Source of the DNA: Zhenpiania hominis
Lineage (GTDB): Bacteria; Bacillota; Clostridia; Peptostreptococcales; Anaerovoracaceae
NCBI RefSeq assembly: GCF_014333425.1
Contig: NZ_JACRYT010000001.1
Coordinates: forward strand, 62,001-126,000
Length of the DNA stretch: 64,000 nucleotides
Reading direction: 5' to 3'
The translations under genes and the position numbers were made by a program. This document shows positions 43,625-53,095 of this stretch, piece by piece; the first letter of the stretch is position 1; the number at the start of each line of letters is the position of its first letter. Below the pieces are notes generated by a model, which did no database searches, was not told the origin of the DNA, and worked only from the letters and a program-made list of their open reading frames with translations.

Positions 43625-44077
43625 ATGAAAAAGTTTTCCTTCTCGTTAAATAAGGTACTGGACTATAAGACGCAGATTGAAGATTCTTTGCGCAGCGAAC
43701 ATGCGGAAGCTGTAAAAGCGGTAAATGAGAAAGAAGAAAAGATTCAAAGCATGGAAGATTCTTATTATCGAAAGATACAGGAATTAAATGATACAAAGAA
43801 AAACAAATGCAGCATAAAGGAGCTTTGTATTTATGAAGATTATCTTAGTTATAGCAGCCAGCAAATTCGAAGAGAAAAAGACAGGCTAGTTACTCTTCAG
43901 AAAAAAGAACAGGAAAAACGAGAAGAGGTTATTGAAGCCAAAAAGGAACGTAGATCCATTGATCTTCTGAAAGACAAGAAAAAGAAAGAGTATGATGCTC
44001 TTGCTCAGAAGGAGGAAGAACGTTTTATTGAGGAATTTGTAGTAAATTCCCGATCCGCACAGAGTAATCCTGCGTAA
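43625..44077 (+). CDS. fliJ: Flagellar export chaperone/stalk protein FliJ
   Basis: Protein of 150 residues, nearly all coiled coil and strongly charged, with the family start FSFSLNKVLDYKTQIED. It forms the stalk in the FliI ring. It lies directly after fliI as usual. Confidence 0.88.
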   Translation: MKKFSFSLNKVLDYKTQIEDSLRSEHAEAVKAVNEKEEKIQSMEDSYYRKIQELNDTKKNKCSIKELCIYEDYLSYSSQQIRREKDRLVTLQKKEQEKREEVIEAKKERRSIDLLKDKKKKEYDALAQKEEERFIEEFVVNSRSAQSNPA

Positions 44078-44128
44078 GCAGATTACAACATAGATAGCAA
44101 GACAGATGGAAAGGAGGTGAATACGAAT

Positions 44129-45316
44129 ATGGAAATGCTCAATATTGCAGAATCGTTTCAAAGCAGTACAACTCCCGCTCACGGGTATAAGACTTCCGCA
44201 GAAGACGGAGGTGCGTCAGAATCTTTTTCGGATGCCATTCGCCAGGAAATTTTGGGAAGTGATACAAGTGTCCAGCAGGGATCAGGCAGAACAGAAGAAC
44301 ATTCGGAAACGGACTCAAAGGAAGAAGGCGACAAGGACACTGTCTTTGATGTCCAGGGGGCAATCCTGTGGACAGAACAGCTTCAGAGTCTGCAGATGAT
44401 ACCGGTGAACCAAAATCTGAATTCTGATACAGGAGAAAAAGCAATTCAAGGACTGCAGCAGACTGTAGCAGAAACAGGGGAACTTTCCCAAGTACATCAA
44501 GGACTACAGAAAGGCACAGAACGTACAGATCTTCCGAATCCCGATATGCGAAATCCTGTTTTGCATGAGAAGGTAGAAAATCCATTGAAGCTCGGAAGTA
44601 TAGAGTTGGTAGATTCTGTTGTTCTAACAGCGGACAGGCAGGAGACCTCCAATCTTGCGGAGATGAAAGGCTTTGGGCATTTTGAAGCAAACGCGCAAGA
44701 ACAGAAGAAGGGCGTCAATAATAATGTTCACAACTTGGAAAAGCAGGTTTCCCCAGCAGGCGCGGATCAAAATGCAGTACAAGGCCGGGTGAATCAGATA
44801 CAAGAAGATACTCTTTCACAGGCTGTAGCTTCACAAAGCAGGCCGGAAGCCGGGTTTTATACTGGAATCCAGCAGGACCAACCAACGGCAAGGACTGGAA
44901 GGAGTACATTGACTTCTGACATTCAGAACCTGTCAGAAACCATGCTCAAGCAAATGACGCAGGGAAAGACAGACTTTGAGATTCTTCTCGAACCGGCAAA
45001 TCTCGGCAAGCTTATTATCAAAGTAACATATGAGAGCGGGAAAGCTGCGGTATCGATTCTGTGTACCAATGATAAAACTTTAGAGATGCTATCCCAGAAT
45101 GCCAAAAATATGGGTGCGATTATGGAACAACGTATGGGAACAGAGACAACAGTTGTCATAGAGCCACGCCATACAAATCCGGATTACCTGCAGCAGCAGG
45201 CGGATCAGGGCAGCCATTCTGGTTATGAGCGGGATGATCAGCAGCAAAATCAAAGCCGGGAAAAAGAAAATGAGTACATTAGTTTTGCAGAACAGCTTCG
45301 TCTGGGGCTGATGTAA
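44129..45316 (+). CDS. fliK: Flagellar hook-length control protein FliK
   Basis: Protein of 395 residues from ATG 44129, preceded by AAAGGAGGTGA; an in-frame GTG at 44117 lies within that site. It has a long, low-complexity Gln/Ser/Thr-rich ruler part (1-260). The C-terminal Flg_hook domain (about 275-345) carries FEILLEPANLGKLIIKVTYE, the typical P-x-x-L-G core. It measures the hook and switches export specificity through FlhB. Confidence 0.92.
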   Translation: MEMLNIAESFQSSTTPAHGYKTSAEDGGASESFSDAIRQEILGSDTSVQQGSGRTEEHSETDSKEEGDKDTVFDVQGAILWTEQLQSLQMIPVNQNLNSDTGEKAIQGLQQTVAETGELSQVHQGLQKGTERTDLPNPDMRNPVLHEKVENPLKLGSIELVDSVVLTADRQETSNLAEMKGFGHFEANAQEQKKGVNNNVHNLEKQVSPAGADQNAVQGRVNQIQEDTLSQAVASQSRPEAGFYTGIQQDQPTARTGRSTLTSDIQNLSETMLKQMTQGKTDFEILLEPANLGKLIIKVTYESGKAAVSILCTNDKTLEMLSQNAKNMGAIMEQRMGTETTVVIEPRHTNPDYLQQQADQGSHSGYERDDQQQNQSREKENEYISFAEQLRLGLM

Positions 45317-45335
45317 ACAGAAAGGAGGAAAAAAG

Positions 45336-45818
45336 ATGGCAGTAGAAGCAATAACAGGAGGGCAGTCCCCTTACGCGAATATTAATGCCCCTACGACTGA
45401 GGCGAACGCGTCGTTGTCTCTGACGGATTTTTACACACTACTGGCAGCGCAGATGAAATATCAGGATGCTGACAATCCTATGGATACCAGCGAAATGATG
45501 GCGAGCATGGTTCAGACACAGATGATACAGGCGATTAGTGAAATGACTACTATGCAAATGACCACCTATGCGGCATCTATGATTGGAAAAGAAGTGACTG
45601 TGGCGGAGGTGGATGCCAACGGCCAGTATACGGGAGATAAGGTAGGAACTGTAACCAGTGTTCTCCTAGGAAGTTCGCCGGTCATCTTTATTGATGATAA
45701 GGCTTATTCCCTGAGCCAGATCATGTCGATTGGCAAGCTCCCGGAAACGGGAGACGCGGACGGCTCACAGGCGGCGAATGGAGCCGATAAGACCGATGGA
45801 ATCGATACGCAAAAATAA
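45336..45818 (+). CDS. flgD: Flagellar hook-cap protein FlgD
   Basis: Protein of 160 residues, the short Firmicutes type. The FlgD N-terminal motif DFYTLLAAQMKYQDADNPMD is at about 31-50. It caps the growing hook. It lies between fliK and the TIGR02530 gene, the standard order. Confidence 0.93.
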   Translation: MAVEAITGGQSPYANINAPTTEANASLSLTDFYTLLAAQMKYQDADNPMDTSEMMASMVQTQMIQAISEMTTMQMTTYAASMIGKEVTVAEVDANGQYTGDKVGTVTSVLLGSSPVIFIDDKAYSLSQIMSIGKLPETGDADGSQAANGADKTDGIDTQK

Positions 45819-45847
45819 GAAACAAGGTGATAGAAAGGAGGTGCGAT

Positions 45848-46231
45848 ATGAAGAAGATCCCGCAGCTTTCCGAACTTCAACGTCTTCAAATACAACATAA
45901 TGTTGGGAGATCAGAACAGACAGAAAAGCATGGTGATTTTGCGGAGATATTAAAAGAGGGGATACGCAAAGAGGAAAACAGTGTTCAGTTTTCAAAGCAT
46001 GCAGAGTCCAGGATCAGACAGAGAGGAATTGAGTTATCAGAGGATCTGATGAAGAATCTCAATCAGGCGGTTGAGAAAGCGAGGGAAAAGGGAGCTAAGG
46101 ATACGGTGATTATTGGCGCGGAAGGCGCGTTTATTGTAAATGTTCCGAATAATATTGTAGTTACCACCATTACGGAACAGGAAATGAAAAATAACGTATT
46201 TACCAATATCGACAGCGCGGTTCTGATGTAG
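45848..46231 (+). CDS. Flagellar operon protein, TIGR02530 family
   Basis: Protein of 127 residues from ATG 45848, preceded by AAAGGAGGTG. The conserved C-terminal part has FSKHAESRIRQRGIELS and AFIVNVPNNIVVTTI, as in the small protein found between flgD and flgE in most Firmicutes. Its exact role is not known to me; the position suggests hook assembly. Confidence 0.85.
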   Translation: MKKIPQLSELQRLQIQHNVGRSEQTEKHGDFAEILKEGIRKEENSVQFSKHAESRIRQRGIELSEDLMKNLNQAVEKAREKGAKDTVIIGAEGAFIVNVPNNIVVTTITEQEMKNNVFTNIDSAVLM

Positions 46232-46326
46232 CTGGACCATATGATGGAGGCGAATCCGCTGATTCCGAATGAACGGCGGAACAGGCAGCGCAGGTTGATT
46301 TCAAAAGGAAAGAGAGGACAATCAAT

Positions 46327-47622
46327 ATGGTTAAATCAATGTTTGCGGCAATTTCCGGACTGAAATCCCATCAGTCCAAAATGGATGTAATCGGCAATAA
46401 TATCGCAAACGTCAACACATGGGGATATAAAACAAGAAGCGCCAACTTTGCGGATGCGATGTATCAGAATACAATTAACGGCGGCGGTGGAAATGTAACC
46501 CAGGGAGGTCTGGGCGGAATGAATACGTCACAGCTTGGATTCGGCGTAAACGTAAGTTCGATTTCCACAAGCTTTGAAACTGGTAGCTGGAATCCTACCG
46601 GCGATGGCTGGAACTGCATGATTAACGGACCGTCTTTCTTTATTGTAGGACCCATGACTAGCGGCGGCATTAATGGTGACAATATTACATCTTCCGGACT
46701 GTCCCTGTCCAGAGTCGGACTGTTCGGCCTGGATAACAACGGCTATGTGGTAGATGATCAGGGTAATTATGTGTATGGATTCAGCTTGGTAGACGGAACT
46801 GGAATACCGGAAAAGCCAGCTCAGAAGGATACTGTATCTGCTAAGGGACTTCAGGTTACTGTGGCAGATGCCGGAGATGGAACCTACAATGTGACCATTG
46901 CGGGAATCACGATTAATACTTCTTCAGAAAGCCTTGAGGAACAAATACAAGCTTGGATCGCAGGAGCTCCTAAAGAGGCAGGATATGCAGATTATACGGA
47001 CTACAATATCGGACTGAATAATTTTTCTGATGGGCAACCGCCTACTGTAAGTCTGACATTTACAGCAAAAAATGGAGGTGCGGTTGGAGCTGGGGGAACT
47101 GGACCAGCAAACAGCATTCGGAATTTTTTAACAAATGCCGGATTGGATCCTGCAAATATTGAAACTGTAACGGAAGGCAGCAACCGTGAAACGTGGCCGG
47201 CTGCAGAGTATCAGGAAGAACTGAGTCCATTGCGTCTGCCGGTGGATCCGGATACCGGACAGAGAGTCAAACTGGAATCCTACACCATCTCTACCGACGG
47301 TACGCTGGTTGGCGTGTCACAGGACGGAAGAGTGTGGACGATTGGACAGATTGCGGTTGCCAGTGTGGAGAACCCAAACGGCCTGGTGCAGGGACAGGGT
47401 TATCTGTATGGCTTTGGAAACAACGTGGGTGACATTACGATCAACCATGCGGGAACCGAAGCGGTGGGCACCATTCTCAGCGGCTATCTGGAAATGTCCA
47501 ATGTAGATCTTGCCACAGAAATGGCAAATATGATTACAACGCAGAGAGGTTACCAGGCAAACTCCAAAATCATCACAGTTACTGATGAGATGCTGGAACA
47601 GCTGGTAAACATGAAGCGTTAA
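46327..47622 (+). CDS. flgE: Flagellar hook protein FlgE
   Basis: Protein of 431 residues. N-terminal rod/hook motif NNIANVNTWGYKT (about 24-36); C-terminal LEMSNVDLATEMANMITTQR and the final helical segment. The middle D1-D2 part is beta-rich. It builds the hook that joins rod and filament. A hairpin follows before the next gene. Confidence 0.95.
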   Translation: MVKSMFAAISGLKSHQSKMDVIGNNIANVNTWGYKTRSANFADAMYQNTINGGGGNVTQGGLGGMNTSQLGFGVNVSSISTSFETGSWNPTGDGWNCMINGPSFFIVGPMTSGGINGDNITSSGLSLSRVGLFGLDNNGYVVDDQGNYVYGFSLVDGTGIPEKPAQKDTVSAKGLQVTVADAGDGTYNVTIAGITINTSSESLEEQIQAWIAGAPKEAGYADYTDYNIGLNNFSDGQPPTVSLTFTAKNGGAVGAGGTGPANSIRNFLTNAGLDPANIETVTEGSNRETWPAAEYQEELSPLRLPVDPDTGQRVKLESYTISTDGTLVGVSQDGRVWTIGQIAVASVENPNGLVQGQGYLYGFGNNVGDITINHAGTEAVGTILSGYLEMSNVDLATEMANMITTQRGYQANSKIITVTDEMLEQLVNMKR

Positions 47623-47636
47623 GTAAAATAAAAAGC

Positions 47637-47662
47637 GGAAGCCGTCTTTCCCGGCGGCTTCC
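47637..47662 (+). other. Intergenic hairpin between flgE and flbD
   Basis: GGAAGCCG pairs with CGGCTTCC (10-nt loop). No T-run follows, so it is more likely an RNA stability or partial attenuation element than a full terminator. It may help make more hook protein than downstream products. Confidence 0.5.
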
Positions 47663-47689
47663 ATGAAAAAAGTAAAGGGGGGAACGATC

Positions 47690-47890
47690 TTGATAGAATT
47701 GACAAAGCTCAATGGTGAGCCGATTCTCATCAATGTTTATCAGATTGAGTACATTGAATTAATCCCGGAGGCTAAGATCATGATGATGAACGGGAAGTTC
47801 CATTTGGTAAAGGAAGACAAGGACGTAATCAAAGAACGTGTAGTTGAATTTTTGCGTTCAACACGGATAGAAAACGCGTGGGAGGATTAA
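47690..47890 (+). CDS. flbD: FlbD/SwrD family small flagellar protein
   Basis: Protein of 66 residues. TTG 47690 is chosen: GGGGGG precedes it and the product then starts MIELTKLNGEPILIN as the family does; an ATG at 47663 would add nine residues over the ribosome site. In Bacillus subtilis this gene (swrD) raises motor torque. It lies directly before motA, in keeping with that role. Confidence 0.88.
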   Translation: MIELTKLNGEPILINVYQIEYIELIPEAKIMMMNGKFHLVKEDKDVIKERVVEFLRSTRIENAWED

Positions 47891-47896
47891 ACGGAA

Positions 47897-48736
47897 ATGG
47901 ATTTGACGAGTATCATAGGAATTGTAGCCGGTATCGCAATCGTGCTGCAGGGGATTTCCCAGAGCGGAAGTCTGATGAATTTCTTCGATTTACCGAGTAT
48001 TGTCATTGTATTCGGCGGTGTTATCTGTTCTGTGATTGCCAGTTTTCCGTTCAGCACATTAAAAAATGTGGTGGGACATATGAAGGTTTTGGTAAAAGGC
48101 AAAACCTATAAGCCAGAACCCCTGATTGAATCTTTGGTGGAGTTCGCTCAGATTGCCAGAAAAAATGGTCTGCTGGCTCTGGAGGAAAAAGCCAATGAAC
48201 TGGAAGACCCTTTTTACAAACGCAGTATCATGTTGGTAGTCGATGCTATGGAAGCGGAAAAAGTACGGGAAATGTTGGAAGCGGAAGTAGATAATATGGC
48301 AGCGCGGCATGAGGAGGAAGCCAGCGTCTATGAGAAAGCTTCTGCTTATGCCCCGGCTTTTGGAATGATCGGTACATTGGTGGGACTGATCAATATGCTG
48401 AAAGAACTGGATTTGAGCACCGGAGCCTCAGAGTCTCTGGGGGCCAATATGAGTGTAGCATTAGTTACTACCTTTTATGGATGTATGCTTGCTAACTTAG
48501 TATTCTTGCCAATTGCGAAAAAATTAAAAGTGCGCAATGAGGAAGAAATTCTGTATCGTCAGATTATCATCGAGGGCGTCTTGGGAATTCAGGCAGGTGA
48601 TAACCCCAAGACGTTGCGTGAGAGGTTAGCGTCTTCACTGACATCGCGGCAGCAGATGAATATTCTAAACAGCGATGGCGGTGACAGTGGCGCTTCCCGA
48701 AAAGAGAAAAAAGTGAAAAAAAGTAAGAAAAAATAG
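47897..48736 (+). CDS. motA: Flagellar motor stator protein MotA
   Basis: Protein of 279 residues with four transmembrane helices (about 5-22, 32-50, 150-170, 185-205) and a large cytoplasmic loop. The conserved segment FGMIGTLVGLINML is present. It forms the ion channel with MotB and pushes on FliG. A lysine-rich tail ends it. Confidence 0.95.
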   Translation: MDLTSIIGIVAGIAIVLQGISQSGSLMNFFDLPSIVIVFGGVICSVIASFPFSTLKNVVGHMKVLVKGKTYKPEPLIESLVEFAQIARKNGLLALEEKANELEDPFYKRSIMLVVDAMEAEKVREMLEAEVDNMAARHEEEASVYEKASAYAPAFGMIGTLVGLINMLKELDLSTGASESLGANMSVALVTTFYGCMLANLVFLPIAKKLKVRNEEEILYRQIIIEGVLGIQAGDNPKTLRERLASSLTSRQQMNILNSDGGDSGASRKEKKVKKSKKK

Positions 48737-48758
48737 CAGAAAGGAGGGGTGATCCTTT

Positions 48759-49529
48759 ATGAAAAGAAAGCGAAATAAACAGGAAGAAGGCGGACGCTGG
48801 ATGGATACATATGGGGATATGGTCACCCTGCTATTATGTTTTTTTGTTCTGCTTTACGCAATGTCATCGGTGGATCAGGTAAAATGGGAAAATTTAGTAA
48901 AAAGTTTAAACCCAAATGCAGAGAAGGTTTCCCAAGTTGTTACTGATACAGAACTGGCTGAGGGTACGGAGGAAGTGCCTGGAAATACAGATGCGGATCA
49001 GAGGTTTGAAGCTATCTACGATAATATAAAGAATGAGATGAAAAAGCTAGGAGTAGCATCGGATGTAGAGCTTGTAAAAGGGGACGACTATCAGTTTATT
49101 TCTTATAAGGATAAGGTGTTTTTTGACGGTGACAGCCCGGTTATAACAAAGGAAGGACAGCGTGTTCTGGATGGTTTGTGTAAGGCGCTGAAACCTTCAG
49201 CAGATACAATTAAGGAACTTCGGGTAATGGGGCACACGTCCCAGGAGACACCGGATCGTCCCAATAATGTGCAGACCGACCGGCAGCTGGCAGCTCTGCG
49301 TTCTGCCAATGTAGTCATCTATATTCAGAATAAAGGAGTGCTGGAACCGTCCAGATTGGTGGACTGCGGATATGGACAGTTCCATCCTATCGCAACATTT
49401 GCGACGGCAAAAGGACGGAGTAAAAACAGGCGTGCGGAAATTTTGATTACGAAAAAAGGCAGTCAGCAAAATGATTTGAGCGATTACTATAATGAGAATA
49501 AGCAGCAGGATAAAGGAGGGGCAGATTAA
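48759..49529 (+). CDS. motB: Flagellar motor stator protein MotB
   Basis: Protein of 256 residues. One transmembrane helix with the ion-binding Asp follows RWMDTYGDMVTLLLCFFVLL (about 14-33). The OmpA-like peptidoglycan-binding domain (about 105-235) has VMGHTSQE. It anchors the stator to the wall. fliM starts 3 bp later, so there is no fliL gene. Confidence 0.95.
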   Translation: MKRKRNKQEEGGRWMDTYGDMVTLLLCFFVLLYAMSSVDQVKWENLVKSLNPNAEKVSQVVTDTELAEGTEEVPGNTDADQRFEAIYDNIKNEMKKLGVASDVELVKGDDYQFISYKDKVFFDGDSPVITKEGQRVLDGLCKALKPSADTIKELRVMGHTSQETPDRPNNVQTDRQLAALRSANVVIYIQNKGVLEPSRLVDCGYGQFHPIATFATAKGRSKNRRAEILITKKGSQQNDLSDYYNENKQQDKGGAD

Positions 49530-49532
49530 GCT

Positions 49533-50552
49533 ATGGCAGAAGTATTATCGCAAAGTCAGATTGACGCACTGCTGAACTCCATGAAGGGATCTGACGGTGA
49601 ACAAACAAAGGAAACATTTGAGAAAAAGCCGAATTACCGAAAATATGATTTTTACAGCCCAAAGAAATTTACAAAAGACCGACTGAAGATGGTTCGGGGA
49701 ATTTACGAGAATTATGCGCGGCTCGTTTCTTCCCAAATGAATGGAATTTTGAGGGCGAGCAGTGATATCGAAGTAATGACGGTAGAAGAACAGCGTTATC
49801 ATGAATTCAGTAATGCCTTGAGTGATAATGATATCATGATGATGCAGGAACTGCTTCTTCCGGATCGGTCGAAAAATCCACCAATTCTGATGCATATCAG
49901 CCAGATTTTGATGGTAAATATGATCGATCGGACGCTTGGAGGAATCGGTGATGACAGAGAGATTGACTCATCCTATAAATACACGGATATTGAGCTGACG
50001 CTTTATCGTAAGTTGATGGGTTACATTCTGGGAGCAACAAAGGATGCCTGGAGCAACTATATTAAAATGGAACTGGGGGAAGAACGTCTGGAGGAAAATC
50101 CCGGACTTTTTCAGGAAATCAGTATGGACGAGCCAGTGGCCATTGTCATGCTCAATGTTAAATTACAGGAAATTGAGGGAAGGATCACCGTTTGCATTCC
50201 AGGCAATTTGCTGACGAGAATCTTTTCTATTATTGACAGAAGAAAAAATGTTGAAGGCGCTTATGAACCGACAGGTGAAGAAGAGCGTGAGGCAATTTTT
50301 TCTCGGATTAAAGACTCGCCCCTTACTGTACGGGCACAGCTTGGGGACGCACAGCTCAGCCTGAGAGACATATGCAGCCTGAAAGTCGGAGATGTACTCG
50401 ACCTGAACAAGCCGAAAGAGTCGGATATTTCCTTATATATCGATCAGGAACCATGGTTTGAAGGCAAACTGGGGGTACACAACAAAAACGTTGCGGTGAA
50501 AATCAATAAGCGGATCCATGAACAAAGTAGTGGAGAAGCAGCTGATAAATAA
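49533..50552 (+). CDS. fliM: Flagellar switch protein FliM
   Basis: Protein of 339 residues. The N-terminal LSQSQIDALL motif (about 5-14) binds phospho-CheY. The middle CheC-like domain and C-terminal SpoA domain (VGDVLDLNKPKESDI) are present. It forms the C-ring with FliG and FliY. Confidence 0.96.
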   Translation: MAEVLSQSQIDALLNSMKGSDGEQTKETFEKKPNYRKYDFYSPKKFTKDRLKMVRGIYENYARLVSSQMNGILRASSDIEVMTVEEQRYHEFSNALSDNDIMMMQELLLPDRSKNPPILMHISQILMVNMIDRTLGGIGDDREIDSSYKYTDIELTLYRKLMGYILGATKDAWSNYIKMELGEERLEENPGLFQEISMDEPVAIVMLNVKLQEIEGRITVCIPGNLLTRIFSIIDRRKNVEGAYEPTGEEEREAIFSRIKDSPLTVRAQLGDAQLSLRDICSLKVGDVLDLNKPKESDISLYIDQEPWFEGKLGVHNKNVAVKINKRIHEQSSGEAADK

Positions 50553-50587
50553 ATTCATAAAAGAAAATTAAAAGTGAGGTTAAAAAC

Positions 50588-50947
50588 ATGGCGAAGATAT
50601 TGGTAGTAGATGATGCGGCTTTTATGCGGATGATGGTAAAGGATACCCTGACAAAGGGCGGCTATACGGATCTTTACGAAGCGGTAGATGGGGCAGACGC
50701 AGTAGAGAAATTCAAAGAAATTTCTCCGGATCTGGTGATTCTGGATATTACGATGCCTAATGTGGACGGTTTGGAAGCGTTGAAACAGATTAAAGAACTG
50801 AATAAAGATGCGAATGTGATTATGTGCTCTGCGATGGGACAGGAAAGCATGGTAATTGAAGCGATAAAATTAGGAGCGAAAGACTTTATTGTAAAGCCTT
50901 TCAAGGCGGATAGAATTCTGAAGACAGTCAGCTCTATTGTAGGATAG
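50588..50947 (+). CDS. cheY: Chemotaxis response regulator CheY
   Basis: Protein of 119 residues, a lone receiver domain: acidic pocket DD at 8-9, phosphorylated Asp53 in VILDITMP, and Lys in IVKPFKAD. When phosphorylated by CheA it binds FliM and changes motor rotation. It sits between fliM and flgC instead of directly next to fliY. Confidence 0.96.
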   Translation: MAKILVVDDAAFMRMMVKDTLTKGGYTDLYEAVDGADAVEKFKEISPDLVILDITMPNVDGLEALKQIKELNKDANVIMCSAMGQESMVIEAIKLGAKDFIVKPFKADRILKTVSSIVG

Positions 50948-50961
50948 CGGGAGGGATTTAT

Positions 50962-51411
50962 ATGTCTTTTTTAAGTTCACTGAATATCAGTGCGACCGGG
51001 ATGACGGCACAGCGGTTCCGTCTGGATGTGGCTGCGGAAAATATCGCGAACATTGAGACAACCAGAACTGAAGAAGGAGGTCCTTACCGCAGGAAAATGG
51101 TTGTCCTGCAGGCAAAGGAAGATACTTTCCGTGATTATCTATATAAAGCGGCATATTCGGATAAGGGTGCCTCAGGAACGACCGCGGGTGTCCGGGCAAC
51201 CGCGATTGTAGAAGATGAAACAGAATTAAAAGCCGTCTATAATCCGGATCATCCGGATGCCGATGAGGATGGATACGTGCGTATGCCGAATATTGATCTG
51301 GTAAAGGAAATGACAGACAGTATGGCAGCGACCAGAGCCTATGAGGCAAATATTACGGCCTTTAATGCAGTAAAGCTGATGGCACAGAGAGCTCTGGAAA
51401 TAGGCCAGTAA
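50962..51411 (+). CDS. flgC: Flagellar rod protein FlgC (displaced)
   Basis: Protein of 149 residues with SLNISATGMTAQRFRLDVAAENIANIETT at the N-terminus (positions about 5-33) and the C-terminal MPNIDLVKEMTDSMAATRAYEAN. It forms the rod with FlgB, FlgF and FlgG. It normally lies between flgB and fliE; here it is 12.5 kb downstream, between cheY and fliY. The coding sequence looks intact. Confidence 0.93.
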   Translation: MSFLSSLNISATGMTAQRFRLDVAAENIANIETTRTEEGGPYRRKMVVLQAKEDTFRDYLYKAAYSDKGASGTTAGVRATAIVEDETELKAVYNPDHPDADEDGYVRMPNIDLVKEMTDSMAATRAYEANITAFNAVKLMAQRALEIGQ

Positions 51412-51425
51412 GGAGTATATAAAGT

Positions 51426-52742
51426 ATGGACAATAAAAGATTGACTTCCATGGAAATGGATGCAATAGGGGAGATCTTAAATATCAGCCTCGGAGCGTCA
51501 GCGACTGCAGTTTCTACAATGCTGGATGCAAGGGTGGATATCACAACCCCAACTGTGCAGGTGAAAAAGAAGGAGGAGTTTGAATTTTCCAGTCTGGAAC
51601 CGGCAGTCGGTGTTGAAATTACATATATTGAGGGACTGACTGGCAGCAATATTATGCTGCTGAAGCGCAGTGACGTGAAAACCATTGTGGAAATGCTGAT
51701 GGGTGTTGAAATTCCGGAAGATGAATTTGAACTGGATGAAATGAATATCAGCGCCATCTGTGAAGTGATGAACCAGATGATGGGGGCATCTTCAACTGCT
51801 CTGTCAGAATTGTTGTCAAAGACAGTCAATATTTCTACTCCGGTTTCTTTTGAAATTGAAGACGCAGAACAGTTTAAAGAAAAATATTTCCAGGATCAGG
51901 CGGCCATGGTGGTAATCGGATTTGACCTGAGTATTGCGGATCGGATGAAGAGTGAGTTTATCAACCTGATGCCGATTGAACTGGCAAAAGAATTGGTTGC
52001 AGGTTTCTTCCCAGATGGAGTACCGCAAACGGAGCAGGCGCCTGCAGAAGAAGAAACCGAAGAAAAGGAAATAGCCGATGAGAAGCCGGAGACTGCAGAA
52101 GATGCACATGAAATGATGCTTTCGCAGAACGCGGAGGAAGTATCTGTTGCGGAAGAAACAAAAGAAGAACAGGCTGTTGAATGTCCGGCGCAGTCAACTG
52201 TGTTCCAGCCAGAGGATGTGGCCCCTACTGTACAGGCATCTGACTCCGTTCCAATACCGGAGCCACAGGCGCAGCAGACTCAGCCAGTGATGCCGGCGAT
52301 GACGATGGATGCAGGCATGATGCAGCAGATGATGGACATGATGCGCCAACAGCTGGAACTCCAGCAACAGCAGTTGGCACAGATGCAGAAAAACGCGTCC
52401 GGTCCAAAGCAAATCAAAGTAAGCGGTATGGCGCAGCCTAACATCCAGCCGGACAAGGGGGAAGTCGATCCGGAGGCAAATCTGGATCTGATTATGGGTG
52501 TGCCTTTGGATATTTCGGTAGAGATCGGAAGAACCAAACAGTTTGTAAAAGATATTCTCGAATTAAATAAGGGCTCTTTAGTGGTTCTTGATAAACTTGC
52601 AGGTGAGCAGGTAGATGTCTTTGTAAATGGGCAATGCATCGCAAAAGGAGATGTCGTTGTTGTGGAGGACAATTTCGGCGTTCGTATTACCGAGATCCTG
52701 CAGGATGAAATTGTTATTGAAAGTCAGGAGAAAGCCAGATGA
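51426..52742 (+). CDS. fliY: Flagellar switch phosphatase FliY (CheC-FliN fusion)
   Basis: Protein of 438 residues. The CheC-like N-terminal half has two phosphatase signatures, DAIGEILN (about 12-19) and SAICEVMN (about 111-118). A long acidic then Gln/Met-rich linker follows (about 200-335). The C-terminal FliN/SpoA domain has DLIMGVPLDISVEIG (about 358-372). It completes the C-ring and dephosphorylates CheY. It overlaps fliO. Confidence 0.95.
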   Translation: MDNKRLTSMEMDAIGEILNISLGASATAVSTMLDARVDITTPTVQVKKKEEFEFSSLEPAVGVEITYIEGLTGSNIMLLKRSDVKTIVEMLMGVEIPEDEFELDEMNISAICEVMNQMMGASSTALSELLSKTVNISTPVSFEIEDAEQFKEKYFQDQAAMVVIGFDLSIADRMKSEFINLMPIELAKELVAGFFPDGVPQTEQAPAEEETEEKEIADEKPETAEDAHEMMLSQNAEEVSVAEETKEEQAVECPAQSTVFQPEDVAPTVQASDSVPIPEPQAQQTQPVMPAMTMDAGMMQQMMDMMRQQLELQQQQLAQMQKNASGPKQIKVSGMAQPNIQPDKGEVDPEANLDLIMGVPLDISVEIGRTKQFVKDILELNKGSLVVLDKLAGEQVDVFVNGQCIAKGDVVVVEDNFGVRITEILQDEIVIESQEKAR

Positions 52743-53095
52743 TAAAGGGGATTGCAACGGCACTTGTCACACTGCTGATCGTGATTCTGGTTCTGTATTT
52801 GACCTTTGTATGTACAAAATACATCGGAAGAGGAGTGGGCATAAAAACCAGATCTCGAAATATGAAGATGTTAGATCAGATCCCCCTTGGCAGGGATCGC
52901 AGCGCGGCGATTATAGAAGCCGGAAACCGTTTTTTTTTGGTGGGAATTACAGCTTCGCAAGTCTCCCTTATTTCAGAATTGAAGGAGGAAGAAATTGGTA
53001 CACTGCTTTTGGAACCGCAGGAGCCGGAACGTCTTACTCCTGATTTCGGAGATATCTTTGAAAAGCTGAAAAACAGGAAGAAGAAAGATGGATAA
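52739..53095 (+). CDS. fliO: Flagellar export-apparatus assembly protein FliO
   Basis: Protein of 118 residues with one N-terminal transmembrane helix (about 5-25) and a soluble domain with LDQIPLGRDRSAAIIEAGNR, typical of FliO/FliZ. It helps FliP assemble. Start overlaps the fliY stop, and its stop overlaps the fliP start. Confidence 0.88.
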   Translation: MIKGIATALVTLLIVILVLYLTFVCTKYIGRGVGIKTRSRNMKMLDQIPLGRDRSAAIIEAGNRFFLVGITASQVSLISELKEEEIGTLLLEPQEPERLTPDFGDIFEKLKNRKKKDG

